In this document: positions 62,093 to 64,000 of the stretch, in pieces
Layout: each line of letters opens with the position of its first letter
How positions within the stretch are numbered: position 1 is the stretch's first letter
Assembly: GCA_002478115.1 (NCBI GenBank)
Contig: DLMH01000168.1
Span: 51,322 to 115,321, forward strand
Source of the DNA: Candidatus Acidiferrum typicum
Lineage (GTDB): Bacteria > Acidobacteriota > Terriglobia > Acidiferrales > UBA7541
DNA: 64,000 nucleotides
Reading direction: 5' to 3'
Notes under the pieces: model-generated
What the model saw: only the letters and a program-made list of their open reading frames with translations
The model's database searches: none
Told to the model about the DNA's origin: nothing
Translations under genes and position numbers: made by a program

Positions 62093-62408
62093 GTGCGCTC
62101 CCGTCTCCTGAATCACAGGGTGAAACAAATCAGCAGATTATAATAAGCGAGTGGCGCGATCCACCCAGGTTTTTGCCTCCTCCGGAGAATCTCCTCCGTA
62201 GAAATGGAATGGCCTAACACGCGGGCCTGCCCCGTCGGCAAAAAGCTGCCACCTCTCGTGAACAGCGCAAGCCGCAGCTGCGAAACCGACGTCTGGGGCA
62301 CCCGACTCCCCCAGAAGGAAAGAACCAGAAATAGAATCGACGTTCGGGGCGGCCCGCAGGTATAACTAGGCTGTTATCTATCCGCGATTTCAAGCCCAGG
62401 AGGGTGCC
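62093..62408. other. Intergenic stretch
   Basis: These 316 bases separate divergent genes. No convincing gene or RNA is visible. The AGGAGGGTGCC leader of the DUF3644 gene is at the right end. Confidence 0.5.
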
Positions 62409-63455
62409 ATGCCAAGACTCCCGGCGGAAGTTGTAGCTAACGTAAGCAAAGCCAGGGAGGCGGCGATGCTTGCGGTTGAAATCTACAATAGGCCGGCGAC
62501 AGCGTTTCGGTCGGCTGGGTATATTGTGCTTATGGTGGTCGCGTGGACCGCACTTTTCCATGCAATCTTCGTGAAAAGAAAGATTCGACCGTTCTATCGC
62601 AAACGCAATTCACGAAAATACGAAAAGGTCGACGGAGATTACAAGACATGGGAACTAATGGAGTGCGTCCACCAGTTCTACAAGGACCAGAACCCTGCAC
62701 AGAGAAAGAACCTGGAATTCTTCGTTGGGCTGAGAAACAAGATCGAACATCGGTTTCTCCCGGAACTGGATATTGAGATATTCGGCGAGTGCCAAGCCTT
62801 GCTGCTGAATTTTGAGGCAATGCTTGCGGGTGAGTTTGGCGACAAACAAGCCCTTGTCTCTGGTTTGCCATATGCCCTTCAGTTCTCAAAAACAATGATC
62901 CCCGCGCAACAGAAAGCCATTAGGGGAGCCGCTCGGCAGCATCTTCAAACAGTGAGAAAGTTCGTCTCGGATTTCAGATCATCTCTTTCAAGTGATGTGC
63001 AGGCTGACGAATCGTTTAGTTTCAAGGTTTTTTTGATTCCAAAGGTGGGCTCTCAGGCAAAATCATCTGATTTGGCAATCGAGTTCGTGCGATATGATCC
63101 GAGCAAACCGGACGAAATGAAGCAATACGAAAAAATCGTGGCTCTAATCAAACCGAAAAACGTTTCTATTGCGAATCTTGGAGGGCATAAAGCAGGCGAT
63201 GTTGTTGCTCAAGTAGCTACACGAATCGGTCGAAAGTTTACTCACTACATGCACCAGCGTTGCTGGACGCGTTATAACATTCGCCCCAAGAGCAAAAGCC
63301 CGACTCCCGAACTCTGTGATAACCGCTACTGCTATTACGACGTCGTGCACAAAGACTACGTCTACACGTCAGCCTGGATCGAATTCCTGGTAGAAAAGTT
63401 AAGCGACGAAGCGACTTACGGCGAGTTGACGGTCAGGGTCGCGCCTGCAGCTTGA
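62409..63455 (+). CDS. DUF3644-family protein with HEPN-like RNxxxH motif
   Basis: This 348-residue protein has the DUF3644 layout: an N-terminal helical domain with FFVGLRNKIEHRFLPELDIE, in which R109-N110 and H114 form the Rx4-6H motif of HEPN RNases. A middle region carries LLLNFEAMLAGEF, and a C-terminal domain carries KPKNVSIANLGGHKAGDVVAQ and the VVHKDYVYTSAWIEFL tail. HEPN proteins often act as RNA-cutting toxins in defence or TA loci; DUF3644 proteins occur near such loci. AGGAGG lies 7 nt before the ATG. It is convergent with the 16S rRNA gene. Activity is inference from the motif. Confidence 0.85.
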   Translation: MPRLPAEVVANVSKAREAAMLAVEIYNRPATAFRSAGYIVLMVVAWTALFHAIFVKRKIRPFYRKRNSRKYEKVDGDYKTWELMECVHQFYKDQNPAQRKNLEFFVGLRNKIEHRFLPELDIEIFGECQALLLNFEAMLAGEFGDKQALVSGLPYALQFSKTMIPAQQKAIRGAARQHLQTVRKFVSDFRSSLSSDVQADESFSFKVFLIPKVGSQAKSSDLAIEFVRYDPSKPDEMKQYEKIVALIKPKNVSIANLGGHKAGDVVAQVATRIGRKFTHYMHQRCWTRYNIRPKSKSPTPELCDNRYCYYDVVHKDYVYTSAWIEFLVEKLSDEATYGELTVRVAPAA

Positions 63456-63481
63456 CATCGAGAAATTGCCACGCAGCAGAT

Positions 63482-63516
63482 AAAAAAGGGCCGCGCGCCA
63501 GTGGCGGACGGCCCTT
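63482..63516 (-). terminator. Rho-independent terminator downstream of 16S rRNA (minus strand)
   Basis: AAGGGCCG (63486-63493) pairs with CGGCCCTT (63509-63516). On the minus strand the stem is followed by six T bases (63482-63487 on the plus strand are A). It may also end the DUF3644 mRNA, but its T-run favours minus-strand transcripts. Confidence 0.85.
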
Positions 63517-63678
63517 CGTTCATTGAATTTTCTCTTCGCGCAACCGATAGCGATCTGCCAGAACCTGCTCGATAAAGAGTAAACCGAGTCTAGCATCCTA
63601 CAAGCCCGTGAGAGCCGCAGGATGCGCTTGGAGACCATCCTCCGCACACCATAGCGGAGTAGATCTCGCTTATTTAGA

Positions 63679-64000
<322 letters not shown>

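Overview
The window looks like a piece of an Acidobacteriota chromosome, probably class Terriglobia or a relative. The case rests on gene content: an Oar-like TonB receptor with an N-terminal carboxypeptidase-regulatory domain, a secreted beta-propeller/choice-of-anchor-D protein, a PEP-CTERM protein, abundant PIN-domain toxins, and dispersed 'HPERSEG'-type intergenic palindromes. The 3' end of a 16S rRNA gene lies at the right edge on the minus strand. No taxon can be proved from the sequence alone.

Positions 1-21,320 are an accessory, mobile-looking region. It holds a ParB-family protein (cut by the left edge), a TrlF-like PHP/SMC-like ATPase, an excisionase-like HTH protein and an XRE regulator. 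A five-gene minus-strand operon follows: SNF2 helicase, DUF262/DUF1524/DUF5655 nuclease, type III mod, type III res, EVE-like/PD-(D/E)xK nuclease. Next on the plus strand come a YjzC-like small protein and a two-gene short-Argonaute system. The first gene of that pair encodes a DUF4365 nuclease fused to APAZ; the second, overlapping it by 4 nt, encodes a MID-PIWI short Argonaute whose PIWI catalytic residues are replaced. This matches the SPARDA architecture. About 145 nt after the Argonaute stop lies an orphan 3' half of tRNA-Ile(GAU) ending in CCA. It is best read as the chromosomal junction (att site) of an integrated island whose other end lies left of the window.

Positions 21,400-24,500 carry a vapBC-type pair, an outer-membrane beta-barrel protein and a CDP-alcohol phosphatidyltransferase. 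From 36,087 down to 24,520 runs a nine-gene minus-strand lipid operon. In transcription order it encodes a degenerate-HAD/fatty-acyl reductase fusion, a second reductase-like SDR, a polysaccharide pyruvyl transferase-like protein, an acyl-activating ligase, a crotonase, an acyl carrier protein, a second ligase, a diacylglycerol-kinase-family lipid kinase and a PlsC acyltransferase. Several genes overlap by 4 nt. The set could activate, reduce and transfer acyl chains to make an unusual (possibly ether) glycerolipid.

Positions 36,450-64,000 are mostly ordinary chromosome. They include leuA-leuB with a divergent LysR regulator, a NicO/UreH-type metal transporter, a STAS protein, a soluble sugar dehydrogenase, a DOPA-dioxygenase-like enzyme, an exported MsrA, a VOC gene broken by one stop codon, a PEP-CTERM gene with a sigma-54-like promoter and an upstream dyad, a ROK kinase, the TonB receptor, two more toxin-antitoxin loci (VapBC-like and HicBA) and a DUF3644 protein with a HEPN-like motif. 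The 16S gene is followed within about 165 nt by a strong terminator, with no tRNA or 23S gene, which suggests unlinked rRNA genes.
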